NCBI GenBank assembly: GCA_964394795.1 | Contig: CAYMYX010000042.1 | Location: 1-11,403 of the forward strand | Length of the DNA: 11,403 bases | DNA from: CAYFUF01 sp964394795 | Lineage (GTDB): Bacteria > Bacillota > Clostridia > Tissierellales > Peptoniphilaceae | Direction of reading: 5' to 3' | Part shown: piece after piece, positions 1 to 6,483 of the stretch | Position numbering within the stretch: position 1 is the stretch's first letter | How the letters are laid out: the number at the start of each line of letters is the position of its first letter | The notes under the pieces: model-generated | Database searches by the model: none | Seen by the model: only the letters and a program-made list of their open reading frames with translations | Told to the model about the DNA's origin: nothing | Translations under genes and position numbers: made by a program

Positions 1-275
1 CTAAGGAGCTCCAGACGATAACATCAGCTGCTTGGGGCGACATACTATCAATAGTAAATTGGATGGAAAAATAACTTTCGTAATTTCTCATAATGATTTA
101 CATAAGAAGTATGTAAACAAAATCATAGATTTGGGGAATGAGCTTAGTTGTGAAAAGCTACAAGAAGTAAGTGCCTAGAGAGAATAGACTAGTTAGTTTT
201 ACAGAAGTAGATGGTCCTATTTTAGTAACTGATGTCTAACCTCACAATGGAAATTGAATACCCTTAGAAGAATTT
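1..275 (+). other. Gene-free left edge with decayed coding remnants
   Basis: No intact gene is visible. Open stretches on the plus strand look protein-like but are broken. Bases 3-73 read in one frame as a 23-residue tail ending in NWMEK and a stop. From base 71 another frame reads ITFVISHNDLHKKYVNKIID and continues to a TAG at 176-178. A third piece near 187-240 reads RLVSFTEVDGPILVTDV before TAA. The frame switch falls at a run of five A at 67-71. There is an AAGGAG at 3-8 but no ATG at a usable distance. I infer the 3' remains of one or two pseudogenes that begin outside the window. I do not recognise the family, and chance open reading is not excluded. Confidence 0.3.
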
Positions 276-316
276 AACCCCAGATAGCTAAGTCTCATCA
301 TTAGCTTTCTGGGGTT
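276..316 (-). terminator. Hairpin terminator downstream of the alcohol dehydrogenase gene
   Basis: Arms 276-291 and 301-316 are complementary over 16 positions with one mismatch (AACCCCAG against CTGGGGTT at the base), around a 9-base loop. It lies 26 bases past the stop codon of the leftward dehydrogenase gene. The U-tract is weak on both strands, so it may work in both directions and with moderate efficiency. Confidence 0.7.
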
Positions 317-342
317 AGTTCTTTATTATAGTTGAATTATTT

Positions 343-1323
343 TTATTCGTAATCAGCCTCAGAAGTCTCCATGACAAAGCGTCTCTCCACAGAACCTTGA
401 CGAAGAACATCGATCTTTTCGGGAACTTGATCGAAAGGAATCTTCTCAATGTCGATTTCGAGTTCGCCCTTAGAAATCAGGTCAAGGACGTTTTCGATGG
501 AATCTCTGGTTCCACCGTTAGAACCTTCCACGATGGCCTGCTTGGTAATCAAAGCGGACGTGTTGATGTTGGCTTCTAATTTGGCCATACCTACAACAAC
601 TACCTTCCCCTTGAAGCCAACAGTTTCGAGAGCGTCACTGGTCGTTTTGCCAGCACCGGCGAAGTCAACGATGACATCAAGATTATCGTCTTTGAAGTCA
701 AGAATACTTTCAGCTGTTTTGACTGCTCCGTCTTCCTCAATCTTTTTACGAGCAGATTCGGAACGGGAAGCAGCATAAACTTCAGCACCTAGACCGATAG
801 CTACGCGAGCACCGACGGTACCTAAGCCACCAACACCGATGATACCAACCTTTGTTCCCTTGGTAACGCCACCGACATCAACGACAGCATGGTAAGAAGT
901 CATTCCGGCATCAGTAGAAGCAGCCGCTTGGGCCATATCCACATTATCCGGAACCTTGACTAACATCTCTTGAGGAGCTGTAGTATAGTTTGCGTATCCG
1001 CCATCGCGACCATAGCCAGGACCGGCATCAGTGTCTGTATACATTGGGCATACTGCAACGCGGTCACCCACTTGCCAGTCGCTTACGCCTTCGCCAACTT
1101 CGGTGATTACGCCCGCAGCTTCATGGCCCATAATTACTGGCACCTTTTTGATAATAGCGCCGACCCAGCCCGGATCGTCTAACGCGCCAACGTCGGAGTG
1201 ACAGAGACCGCAGTTGTCGACTTTAATGACGACGTAACCTTCTTTTGCTGTAGGAATCTCTTGCTCGACTAAGTTTAGTGGTTCACCTGTTCCAGTAAAT
1301 TGCCAACCTTTTAGTTTTCCCAT
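343..1323 (-). CDS. Zinc-dependent alcohol dehydrogenase (MDR superfamily), NADP(H) likely
   Basis: A 326-residue medium-chain dehydrogenase/reductase that should interconvert an alcohol and an aldehyde or ketone in the cytosol. The N-terminal GroES-like catalytic domain carries GLCHSD (39-44) and GHEAAG (66-71), giving zinc ligands Cys41 and His67. The third ligand position, in STDAGMTSYH, appears to be Asp138 instead of the usual Cys, as known in some bacterial NADP-dependent secondary alcohol dehydrogenases. The Rossmann motif is GVGGLG (163-168). After strand beta-2 comes AASRS (184-188), with no Asp, which argues for NADP(H). The structural-zinc lobe with four Cys is absent, which explains the length below the usual 340-350 residues. 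AAGGAG at 1331-1336 sits 7 bases before the ATG and fixes the start. The gene stands alone, with its own promoter, cre-like box and terminator. The family call is firm; cofactor and substrate are inference. Confidence 0.9.
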   Translation of the reverse strand: MGKLKGWQFTGTGEPLNLVEQEIPTAKEGYVVIKVDNCGLCHSDVGALDDPGWVGAIIKKVPVIMGHEAAGVITEVGEGVSDWQVGDRVAVCPMYTDTDAGPGYGRDGGYANYTTAPQEMLVKVPDNVDMAQAAASTDAGMTSYHAVVDVGGVTKGTKVGIIGVGGLGTVGARVAIGLGAEVYAASRSESARKKIEEDGAVKTAESILDFKDDNLDVIVDFAGAGKTTSDALETVGFKGKVVVVGMAKLEANINTSALITKQAIVEGSNGGTRDSIENVLDLISKGELEIDIEKIPFDQVPEKIDVLRQGSVERRFVMETSEADYE

Positions 1324-1368
1324 TTGATTTCTCCTTTTCCAATTCAGATAGTTAAAAACGCTTCACGT

Positions 1369-1382
1369 TGAAAACGTTACCA
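1369..1382 (+). promoter_or_regulatory. cre-like catabolite-responsive element (putative CcpA site)
   Basis: TGAAAACGTTACCA matches the general cre consensus TGWAANCGNTNWCA with a single mismatch at the twelfth position. It overlaps the predicted transcription start of the dehydrogenase gene, a position where CcpA normally represses. This suggests repression when a preferred sugar is available. The site is seen; the binding is inferred. Confidence 0.5.
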
Positions 1383-1387
1383 ATATT

Positions 1388-1416
1388 AGGATAGCCCATA
1401 AAATAGAGGTAGGCAA
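1388..1416 (-). promoter_or_regulatory. Probable sigma-A promoter of the alcohol dehydrogenase gene
   Basis: On the minus strand, TTGCCT (1416-1411) and TATCCT (1393-1388) are separated by 17 bases. Each matches four of six consensus positions. The placement about 65 bases before the ATG suits the gene, and the cre-like box lies just downstream, over the expected start of transcription. Confidence 0.45.
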
Positions 1417-1486
1417 ATCTTTACGCCAGATTTTCATATGAGGACAAGAGGCATCATTAGCCTTTCGAAAGAAAATCTAAAACAAG

Positions 1487-1524
1487 TAAAAAGGAGCTCA
1501 TGCGAGATCAACCGCTAAGCTCCT
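1487..1524 (-). terminator. Rho-independent terminator of the 1539-2266 gene
   Basis: Arms AGGAGCT (1492-1498) and AGCTCCT (1518-1524) pair, with an inner GCG/CGC extension. Read leftward the hairpin is followed by five U (the A run at 1487-1491). It lies 15 bases past the stop codon at 1539. Confidence 0.75.
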
Positions 1525-1538
1525 CAATAGTTTATTTG

Positions 1539-2266
1539 TTACTCATTACCATACGTATATTCCGTAAACGTACCTTCCAGTGAACTCCTCGCTTCGCTCT
1601 TCGCTGCATCCAGCGACGAGTAGATAAATTCGAATCCGATAGTTTCCGTAGAAGAACCTACACTTTGAGCCGACCCATGTAAGGTCCACTTGGTCCGATA
1701 GCTAAAAGTTGGGGAATCCGAATCGGAGACAATAATGTCATTATAGGAGATTGCGCCAAAGTAGGTGGCTGTCGATCCATCATTGAACGTGATGTCCATT
1801 TGCATGACATCATATAGGCTGTTCTTTGAGTCGTCGGCACTGACCAGATATGTGCCTGCCGGCGAGTACTCTATACTTTGGACATCTCCAGCAAGTTCAC
1901 TGTATTGGGACCGAAGGTCNNNNNNNNNNNNNNNNNNNNNNNNNNNNNNNNNNNNNNNNNNNNNNNNNNNNNNNNNNNNNNNNNNNNNNNNNNNNNNNNN
2001 NNNNNNNNNNNNNNNNNNNAGTACTCTATACTTTGGACATCTCCAGCAAGTTCACTGTATTGGGACCGAAGGTCACCTTCCGAGAGATCCCGCTGCTCGG
2101 ATAGCTTGTACGTGATGTTTTGCATCAGAACACCGGAGTCCTCACTTGGCGGCGTTTTAATCAGCTCGGCTGTACCCTCCCCATTTTTTCCGGAGAATTC
2201 AACCGTGGCATAATCGAAGGGGTTGATGGTGATCTTTTGGCTGTCTTGGAAGAAGAATATGGCCAC
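1539..2266 (-). pseudogene. Extracellular-domain protein, 5'-truncated and split by an assembly gap
   Basis: Two open pieces, 1871-2266 and 1539-1864, flank 100 N. Removing the N run and one copy of the 55-bp duplicated flank gives a single uninterrupted frame of 190 codons, so the gap itself does not break the gene. The sequence starts at a GTG with VAIFFFQDSQKI, then INPFDYATVEFSGKNGEGTAEL-type strands and a YKLSEQRDLSEGD segment. This pattern recalls the extracellular repeat domains of zinc-ribbon membrane proteins (YvbJ/TcaA-like) in Bacillota. Those relatives carry an N-terminal zinc ribbon and one membrane helix. Here there is no Cys pair, no helix and no ribosome site, and an in-frame TAA lies 7 codons upstream of the GTG. 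I infer loss of the 5' part, so the product is probably non-functional. Family assignment is from memory of sequence style and is moderate; an unusual short protein is the alternative. Confidence 0.5.
1865..2074. other. 100-N scaffold gap flanked by an identical 55-bp contig overlap
   Basis: Bases 1865-1919 and 2020-2074 are identical over all 55 positions and directly bracket exactly 100 N (1920-2019). The copies begin and end precisely at the N boundaries. This is the expected trace of two contigs that end in the same de Bruijn k-mer and were scaffolded without merging. Collapsing the copies restores one reading frame through the interrupted gene. It is an artefact, not a biological repeat. 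Confidence 0.9.
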
Positions 2267-2273
2267 CGCTTTA

Positions 2274-2300
2274 TTGATAGTATATTATTAGTATTATAAT
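2274..2300 (+). promoter_or_regulatory. Possible promoter of the DsrE-LUD operon
   Basis: A perfect TATAAT (2295-2300) is preceded by TTGATA (2274-2279). The 15-base spacing is shorter than the usual 17, so only the -10 element is convincing. It lies about 73 bases before the ATG at 2373 in AT-rich DNA. Confidence 0.4.
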
Positions 2301-2372
2301 ACAAGGAAACGGTGTTTTTAGCAAAGGGCAGAATCGGGTACAAACAATAACAAATTGCTGAAAGGAGATCTT

Positions 2373-2711
2373 ATGGAAAAGGTATTGTTTTATGGGATGA
2401 CCGGAGAGAAGATGTGCTTTAATCACATTCTGTTGAACGCGCTGGACTTGAAGCAAGCGGGCCACGAGGTGCAAATTATCTTCGAAGGGGCATCGGTTCA
2501 GTTGGTGCCTACATTTGAGGAAGAGGGACACGCCCCTTACATCAAAGCCAAGGAAGCCGGCTTGATTGCAGGAGCCTGCAAGGCTTGTTCCAAGATGTTC
2601 AAGGTGGATGAAAAGATAGCCGAGCTTGGTGTTGAGCTTCTCGATGACATGCAAGGGCACGCCGGCATGAAGAAGTACGTGGAAGAGGGATACACTGTCG
2701 TCAGCATGTAG
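2373..2711 (+). CDS. DsrE/DsrF-like family protein
   Basis: A 112-residue cytosolic protein of the DsrE/DsrF-like fold. It opens with beta-strand KVLFYGM (3-9), followed by CFNHILLNALDL (15-26) and VQIIFEGASVQLV (33-45), then GLIAGACKACSKM (63-75) with Cys69 and Cys72, and ends with a GYTVVSM strand. Family members often carry sulfur on a conserved Cys or act in sulfur relay. Whether this one does is unknown, although Cys15, Cys69 and Cys72 are candidates. AAGGAG at 2362-2367, 5 bases before ATG 2373, sets the start; an in-frame TTG at 2355 lies before that ribosome site and is rejected. The LUD-domain gene follows after 46 bases, so the two are probably co-transcribed. Family call is good; function is not established. 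Confidence 0.8.
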   Translation: MEKVLFYGMTGEKMCFNHILLNALDLKQAGHEVQIIFEGASVQLVPTFEEEGHAPYIKAKEAGLIAGACKACSKMFKVDEKIAELGVELLDDMQGHAGMKKYVEEGYTVVSM

Positions 2712-2757
2712 GCTGATCATGTAGATGAAATACCGATAAAAAATAGGAGATAACATC

Positions 2758-3375
2758 ATGGATCAACGAGTAGAAACTACGATACATAATTTACAGAAGC
2801 ATGGCTTTACCGTTTTGTATGCTGAGAATCTTCAAGCAGCCAAGGATTTGATTGATGACTATGTGACCAGTGATGCCCGCGTTGGCGTTGGCGGGTCAGG
2901 AACCGTACAGGAACTTGGCATTCGCGACCTTGTTGCTGAAAAAGGAGCCTATCTTCTCGATCATAACCAACCAGATTTGGAAGCTGAAAAAGTGAAAGAA
3001 ATTCGCTATGAGCAACTATCTTCAGACGTCTTCTTCACGGGAGCTAACGCGATTTCCCAGACCGGTTGCCTAGTCAATATCGACGGTATCGGTAACCGAG
3101 TTGCCGCTGGCATATTTGGCCCGAGGCAAGTCGTGGTTTGTGCTGGGGTGAACAAAATTGAGGACAATCTTCAAGCAGCCATGGATCGAGCTCAACTTGT
3201 AGCAGCTCCAAAGAACAACCAAAGACTCCAAACCAAGAACCCTTGTGCGGTTACCGGCGAGTGCATCGATTGCGATAGCCCAACCCGAATTTGTAGAGCC
3301 TATAGCATTATTAAAAGACCATCGGGTTTGACACCCACAACGGTGGTGTTGATTAATGAGGAATTAGGTTTCTAA
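2758..3375 (+). CDS. LUD-domain (LutC/YkgG-like) protein with a C-terminal four-cysteine motif
   Basis: A 205-residue protein of the LUD family (DUF162), whose best-known members take part in oxidation of lactate to pyruvate. The family signature GVGGSGTVQELG is at 43-54, followed by DVFFTGANAISQTG (90-103) and NIDGIGNRVAAGIFGP (107-122). The C-terminal part adds Cys163, Cys169, Cys172 and Cys179 (CX5CX2CX6C, around GECIDCDSPTRICR), which could hold an Fe-S cluster or zinc. No lutA or lutB partner lies in the window, so a classical LutABC lactate oxidase is not shown. The partner is the upstream DsrE-like gene. An AGGAG ahead of ATG 2758 supports the start. It ends before a strong two-way terminator. 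The domain call is firm; substrate and cluster are inference. Confidence 0.85.
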   Translation: MDQRVETTIHNLQKHGFTVLYAENLQAAKDLIDDYVTSDARVGVGGSGTVQELGIRDLVAEKGAYLLDHNQPDLEAEKVKEIRYEQLSSDVFFTGANAISQTGCLVNIDGIGNRVAAGIFGPRQVVVCAGVNKIEDNLQAAMDRAQLVAAPKNNQRLQTKNPCAVTGECIDCDSPTRICRAYSIIKRPSGLTPTTVVLINEELGF

Positions 3376-3390
3376 AAACTACTACACATG

Positions 3391-3428
3391 AAAAAAGACC
3401 GAGTTAGCAAATGCTAGCTCGGCCTTTT
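3391..3428. terminator. Bidirectional terminator between the LUD and ATPase genes
   Basis: Arms 3397-3408 and 3413-3424 (GACCGAGTTAGC with GCTAGCTCGGCC) pair across a 4-base loop AAAT. Rightward it is followed by UUUU (3425-3428). Leftward the A run at 3391-3396 supplies six U. The flanking genes converge on it, so it serves both. Confidence 0.85.
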
Positions 3429-3441
3429 CAATTGAACTACT

Positions 3442-6228
3442 TTATTCATTACGATTACTGATCGATTGGTGAATCTCAGCAACAGCAAATGGGATTAAGG
3501 AAAGGATGATTGTTGGTACCCATTCCTTGAGAGTCATGAAGGAAACGCTGAAGAGGTTTCTCATGAAAGGTACGTAGAGAACGATGAGCAGGAGGATGAT
3601 ACCGACGGCAACCGCACGGACCATCGCCTTATTGGAGAAGACACCAATCTCGAAGATGGTGTGGGTATCCGAACGGGAAGCGAAGGCACGGAGGAGCTCA
3701 GCAAGAATCAATGTCGCGAAGGCCATAGTCTGACCCTCCATCAACTTCAACTCATTAGCAGCTTCTACGCTTTGACCTGCATTGATGGCTTCCTGGTAGA
3801 TTTCTCCACCGAAGTAGAAGTAACCAATCGCGAAGGCGGTCAGGGTAGCAACACCGATGGCAATCGCCTGAACGATGATGGAGCTTCTCATGTCCTTATC
3901 GATGATAGGTTCTTTAGGATCACGTGGGGGCTCGTTCATGATTTCGGGCTCGCCAGGTTCTACACCTAATGCAAGAGCTGGTAGAGAGTCGGTAACAAGG
4001 TTCAACCAGAGGAGCATGATAGGGGACAGTGGTGTTGGGAAGCGCTCGCCGGATCCGGAGAAGAGCATGATGATGTCGATGATCATGGCGACTGCGATGA
4101 CGATAACTTCACCCACGTTACAGCTGAGGAGGAAGGAAACGAACTTCTTGATGTTGGAGTAGATGATACGTCCTTCTTCGACTGCCCCTACGATAGTCGC
4201 AAAGTTGTCATCTGTCAGGATTACTTCTGCTGTGTTCTTGGCAACGTCGGTTCCCGTGATACCCATCGCAATACCGATATCTGCACGCTTGATGGCGGGA
4301 GCGTCGTTGACACCGTCGCCAGTCATGGCAGCAATTTCGCCATTAGCACGGAGAGCGTCAACAATTTGCACCTTATTCTCAGGAGAAACACGAGCGAAAA
4401 TGCGCTTCTCTTTGACGATTTCTTGCACCTCTTCAGGGCTCATGTTGTTCAATTCACGGCCCATAATCGCTTGGTCATGGCTGTCTGCGATGCCAAGGTC
4501 GCTACCAATCGCATAGGCTGTTTCCAAGTAGTCGCCAGTAATCATGATGGTGGTGATACCAGCGGTCTTACATTCCGCGATAGCATCTTTAACTTCTGGA
4601 CGCGGTGGGTCGATCATGCCGGTCAAACCGACAAAGATCATGTCGCGTTCCACGTTCTCAGGCGTTTGGTCATCCTTTTCAGGAATTTGGTCCCACTCGC
4701 GGTAAGCGTAAGCCAAGCAACGAAGTGCCTGACGGGCGAACTCGGTGTTCTTGTCTAAAGCTTCTTGCTTTAGTTCGGGTGTGAATTCTTGTACATGACC
4801 ATCGATGAGAACACGGTCACAGTAGTCGATGACGATATCCGGAGCTCCCTTACTGAAGGAAACAACTTTGCCATCCACGAAGTTGTCGTGGAAAGTGGAC
4901 ATCATCTTACGATCAGAGTCGAAAGGAATCTCATCGATACGAGGATAATCTTGATTTAACTGATCTTTAGAAGAACCAAGCTTAGCGCCCATAGTAAGAA
5001 GCGCGCCCTCGGTTGGGTCGCCCATGACCTTGTATTGGCCATCCTCGTTGGTGATCTTCGCATCGTTGGTCAAGCCGGAGATGGCAATCATGGTACGAAC
5101 GTTCTCGTTCTCATCCATCGTTAATGGGCTGCCATCTTCGTTTGTCGCTTCACCTTCTGGTGAGTAACCTGATCCGGTGAAGGAGATTTCCTGGCCATTC
5201 GTATAGGCCTTAGTAACGGTCATTTCATTTTGGGTCAACGTACCGGTCTTATCTGAACAGATAACGGTTGTGGTACCTAGGGTTTCTACAGAAAGGAGCT
5301 TCTTTACGATGGCATTTTTGGCGGCCATCCGGTTCATGCCCATGGAAAGGACGATGGTTACGACGGCGGTCATACCTTCTGGAATCGCAGCTACCGCCAA
5401 CGAAACGGCTGTCATCAGGATTTCCATAATTTCATTTTGCGCGATCAGGCCTAGAATGAAGACCAATACCGCAACACCTAAAACGAGAAGGCCCAGTTGC
5501 TTAGAGAGTACAGCTAACTTCTTTTGAAGGGGAGTTTGCTCATCTTCAATGTTGGAGATGGTCGTTGCAATCTTACCAATTTCCGTATTGGTTCCAGTGT
5601 CGGTGACGATTCCAGTTCCGTGGCCATAAGTGACTATCGTCGATGAATAGGCGTAGTTCTCACGGTCGCCGATGCCCTTTTCTTCACTGTAGTTTTCTTT
5701 GAAGTCCTTCTCCACCGCTACGGATTCACCGGTGAACGAAGACTCGTCAATCTTCAAGTTAGATGATTGGGTCAATCTCAGATCCGCAGGGACAATGTCA
5801 CCCGTTTCCAAAGTGACCACATCTCCAGGGACCAATTCATTGGATTTAACCGTGGTGTGATTCCCATTTCGTATGACTTTAGCTTCCGGCGAGCTCATCT
5901 TCTGCAAGGCTGCTACAGAATCCTCCGCCTTACCTTCTTGGTAGATCGACAAAGCCGCATTCAATACAACAATTGCAATAATTATGATGGCTTCGACTGC
6001 TTCACCCGTAAAGGCTGAAATGACTGCCGCAAAGATCAAGATGATAACCATGGGGTCCGTAACTTGTTCGATCAGTTTTTGGGCCATGGACTTTTTCTTG
6101 GTTTCTGCCAGTTTATTCTCTCCGTACTGCTCTAACCGCCTTGCAGCTTCGTCGGAGGAGAGGCCAGTGCTTGAACTTGTTTCTAATTCTTGTTCAAGTT
6201 CTTCTGGCGTTTTTTGATACCATTCCAT
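3442..6228 (-). CDS. P2A-type cation-transporting ATPase, probable Mn2+/Ca2+ exporter
   Basis: A full-length 928-residue P-type ATPase of the SERCA/PMR1-like class. Visible elements in order: N-terminal cation-ATPase domain (1-50), actuator motif TGES (166-169), M4 AIPEGM with Glu284, phosphorylation site DKTGTLT (Asp326), nucleotide-binding KGAPD (460-464), TGD (564-566), TGDGVNDAP (636-644), and a C-terminal helix bundle. Residues matching both SERCA calcium sites are present: Asn704 and Glu707 in M5 (CNVGE), Asn743, Thr746 and Asp747 in M6 (NLVTD), and Glu844 in M8. It should move a divalent cation out of the cytosol across the plasma membrane. Sequence alone would suggest Ca2+, but the yybP-ykoY manganese riboswitch in its leader points to Mn2+, as known for riboswitch-controlled P-type ATPases in lactococci and streptococci. 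AGGAGG lies 7 bases before the ATG. No partner gene shares the transcript. Confidence 0.93.
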   Translation of the reverse strand: MEWYQKTPEELEQELETSSSTGLSSDEAARRLEQYGENKLAETKKKSMAQKLIEQVTDPMVIILIFAAVISAFTGEAVEAIIIIAIVVLNAALSIYQEGKAEDSVAALQKMSSPEAKVIRNGNHTTVKSNELVPGDVVTLETGDIVPADLRLTQSSNLKIDESSFTGESVAVEKDFKENYSEEKGIGDRENYAYSSTIVTYGHGTGIVTDTGTNTEIGKIATTISNIEDEQTPLQKKLAVLSKQLGLLVLGVAVLVFILGLIAQNEIMEILMTAVSLAVAAIPEGMTAVVTIVLSMGMNRMAAKNAIVKKLLSVETLGTTTVICSDKTGTLTQNEMTVTKAYTNGQEISFTGSGYSPEGEATNEDGSPLTMDENENVRTMIAISGLTNDAKITNEDGQYKVMGDPTEGALLTMGAKLGSSKDQLNQDYPRIDEIPFDSDRKMMSTFHDNFVDGKVVSFSKGAPDIVIDYCDRVLIDGHVQEFTPELKQEALDKNTEFARQALRCLAYAYREWDQIPEKDDQTPENVERDMIFVGLTGMIDPPRPEVKDAIAECKTAGITTIMITGDYLETAYAIGSDLGIADSHDQAIMGRELNNMSPEEVQEIVKEKRIFARVSPENKVQIVDALRANGEIAAMTGDGVNDAPAIKRADIGIAMGITGTDVAKNTAEVILTDDNFATIVGAVEEGRIIYSNIKKFVSFLLSCNVGEVIVIAVAMIIDIIMLFSGSGERFPTPLSPIMLLWLNLVTDSLPALALGVEPGEPEIMNEPPRDPKEPIIDKDMRSSIIVQAIAIGVATLTAFAIGYFYFGGEIYQEAINAGQSVEAANELKLMEGQTMAFATLILAELLRAFASRSDTHTIFEIGVFSNKAMVRAVAVGIILLLIVLYVPFMRNLFSVSFMTLKEWVPTIILSLIPFAVAEIHQSISNRNE

Positions 6229-6292
6229 TTTCTTACCTCCTGTTTCTCATTAATCGAGTGCTCACTAACATGATTCCCTAGTCGACAACATT

Positions 6293-6332
6293 TAAAAAAA
6301 GACCTAGAAGAATCTTCATTCCTCCAGGTCTT
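6293..6332 (-). terminator. Riboswitch expression-platform terminator
   Basis: Arms 6332-6318 and 6313-6299 form a continuous 15-bp stem (with two G-U pairs on the minus-strand RNA) around the loop GAAG. Seven U follow (A run 6294-6300). It stands 65 bases before the ATPase ATG and shares the AAGACCTGG segment with the aptamer, as expected for a ligand-controlled transcription terminator. Confidence 0.88.
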
Positions 6333-6427
6333 GCTAACCTCATCTTGCCGATAAAGGATCTACACCGAAAACTAGGCTAAGCTAATTTTGTATTGACGAT
6401 ATAGAATTAGGAAGCTACTCCCCTGTA
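6325..6427 (-). ncRNA. yybP-ykoY manganese riboswitch aptamer
   Basis: Read leftward, this leader has the class hallmarks: GGGGAGTAGC (6423-6414), an internal CGTCAAT (6398-6392) and TTAGCAAGACC (6337-6327). These correspond, as I recall them, to the conserved Mn2+-binding loops of the Lactococcus yybP-ykoY RNA. CAGG (6425-6422) can pair with CCTG (6328-6325) to close P1. The 3' P1 strand lies inside the 5' arm of the following terminator, so the two structures exclude each other. Mn2+ binding should therefore stabilise P1, block termination and turn the ATPase gene on. The -10 box just upstream puts the transcript start at the first aptamer bases. Identification is strong; the ON direction follows from the overlap and from known members. 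Confidence 0.88.
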
Positions 6428-6435
6428 TAAGCTGT

Positions 6436-6441
6436 ATTATA
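6436..6441 (-). promoter_or_regulatory. -10 element of the riboswitch-ATPase transcript
   Basis: A perfect TATAAT on the minus strand (6441-6436). No good -35 hexamer is found 17 bases upstream (CTAGTA). The predicted start, 6-8 bases downstream, coincides with the 5' end of the riboswitch, which supports its use. Confidence 0.5.
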
Positions 6442-6483
6442 TCCTAAATTAAGGAATTTACTAGTTTTTAGATAGTCTCTTTC

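Noticed and set aside
1865..2074. 55-bp direct repeat flanking an unknown insert (mobile element or att-site duplication)
   Set aside because: The copies end exactly at the N boundaries, the N run is exactly 100, and collapsing them restores one frame; a contig-overlap artefact explains everything.
2355..2372. TTG start giving a six-residue longer DsrE-like protein
   Set aside because: The TTG lies upstream of the ribosome site AAGGAG (2362-2367), which is well spaced for ATG 2373.
2271..2759. Leftward 162-codon open frame opposite the DsrE-like gene
   Set aside because: Antisense to a clear DsrE-family gene, with no ribosome site and no recognisable domain.
2758..3375. lutC of a LutABC lactate oxidase operon
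   Set aside because: No lutA or lutB neighbours, and the C-terminal cysteine motif and DsrE partner suggest a different LUD subgroup.
3661..6217. Several rightward open frames of 77-130 codons inside the ATPase gene
   Set aside because: All lie antisense to a full-length ATPase with every family motif; low-complexity Ser/Thr/Met-rich translations are typical shadows.
3442..6228. Plain calcium ATPase call for the pump
   Set aside because: Not wrong by family, but the manganese riboswitch in the leader makes Mn2+ at least as likely, so a Ca-only name would mislead.
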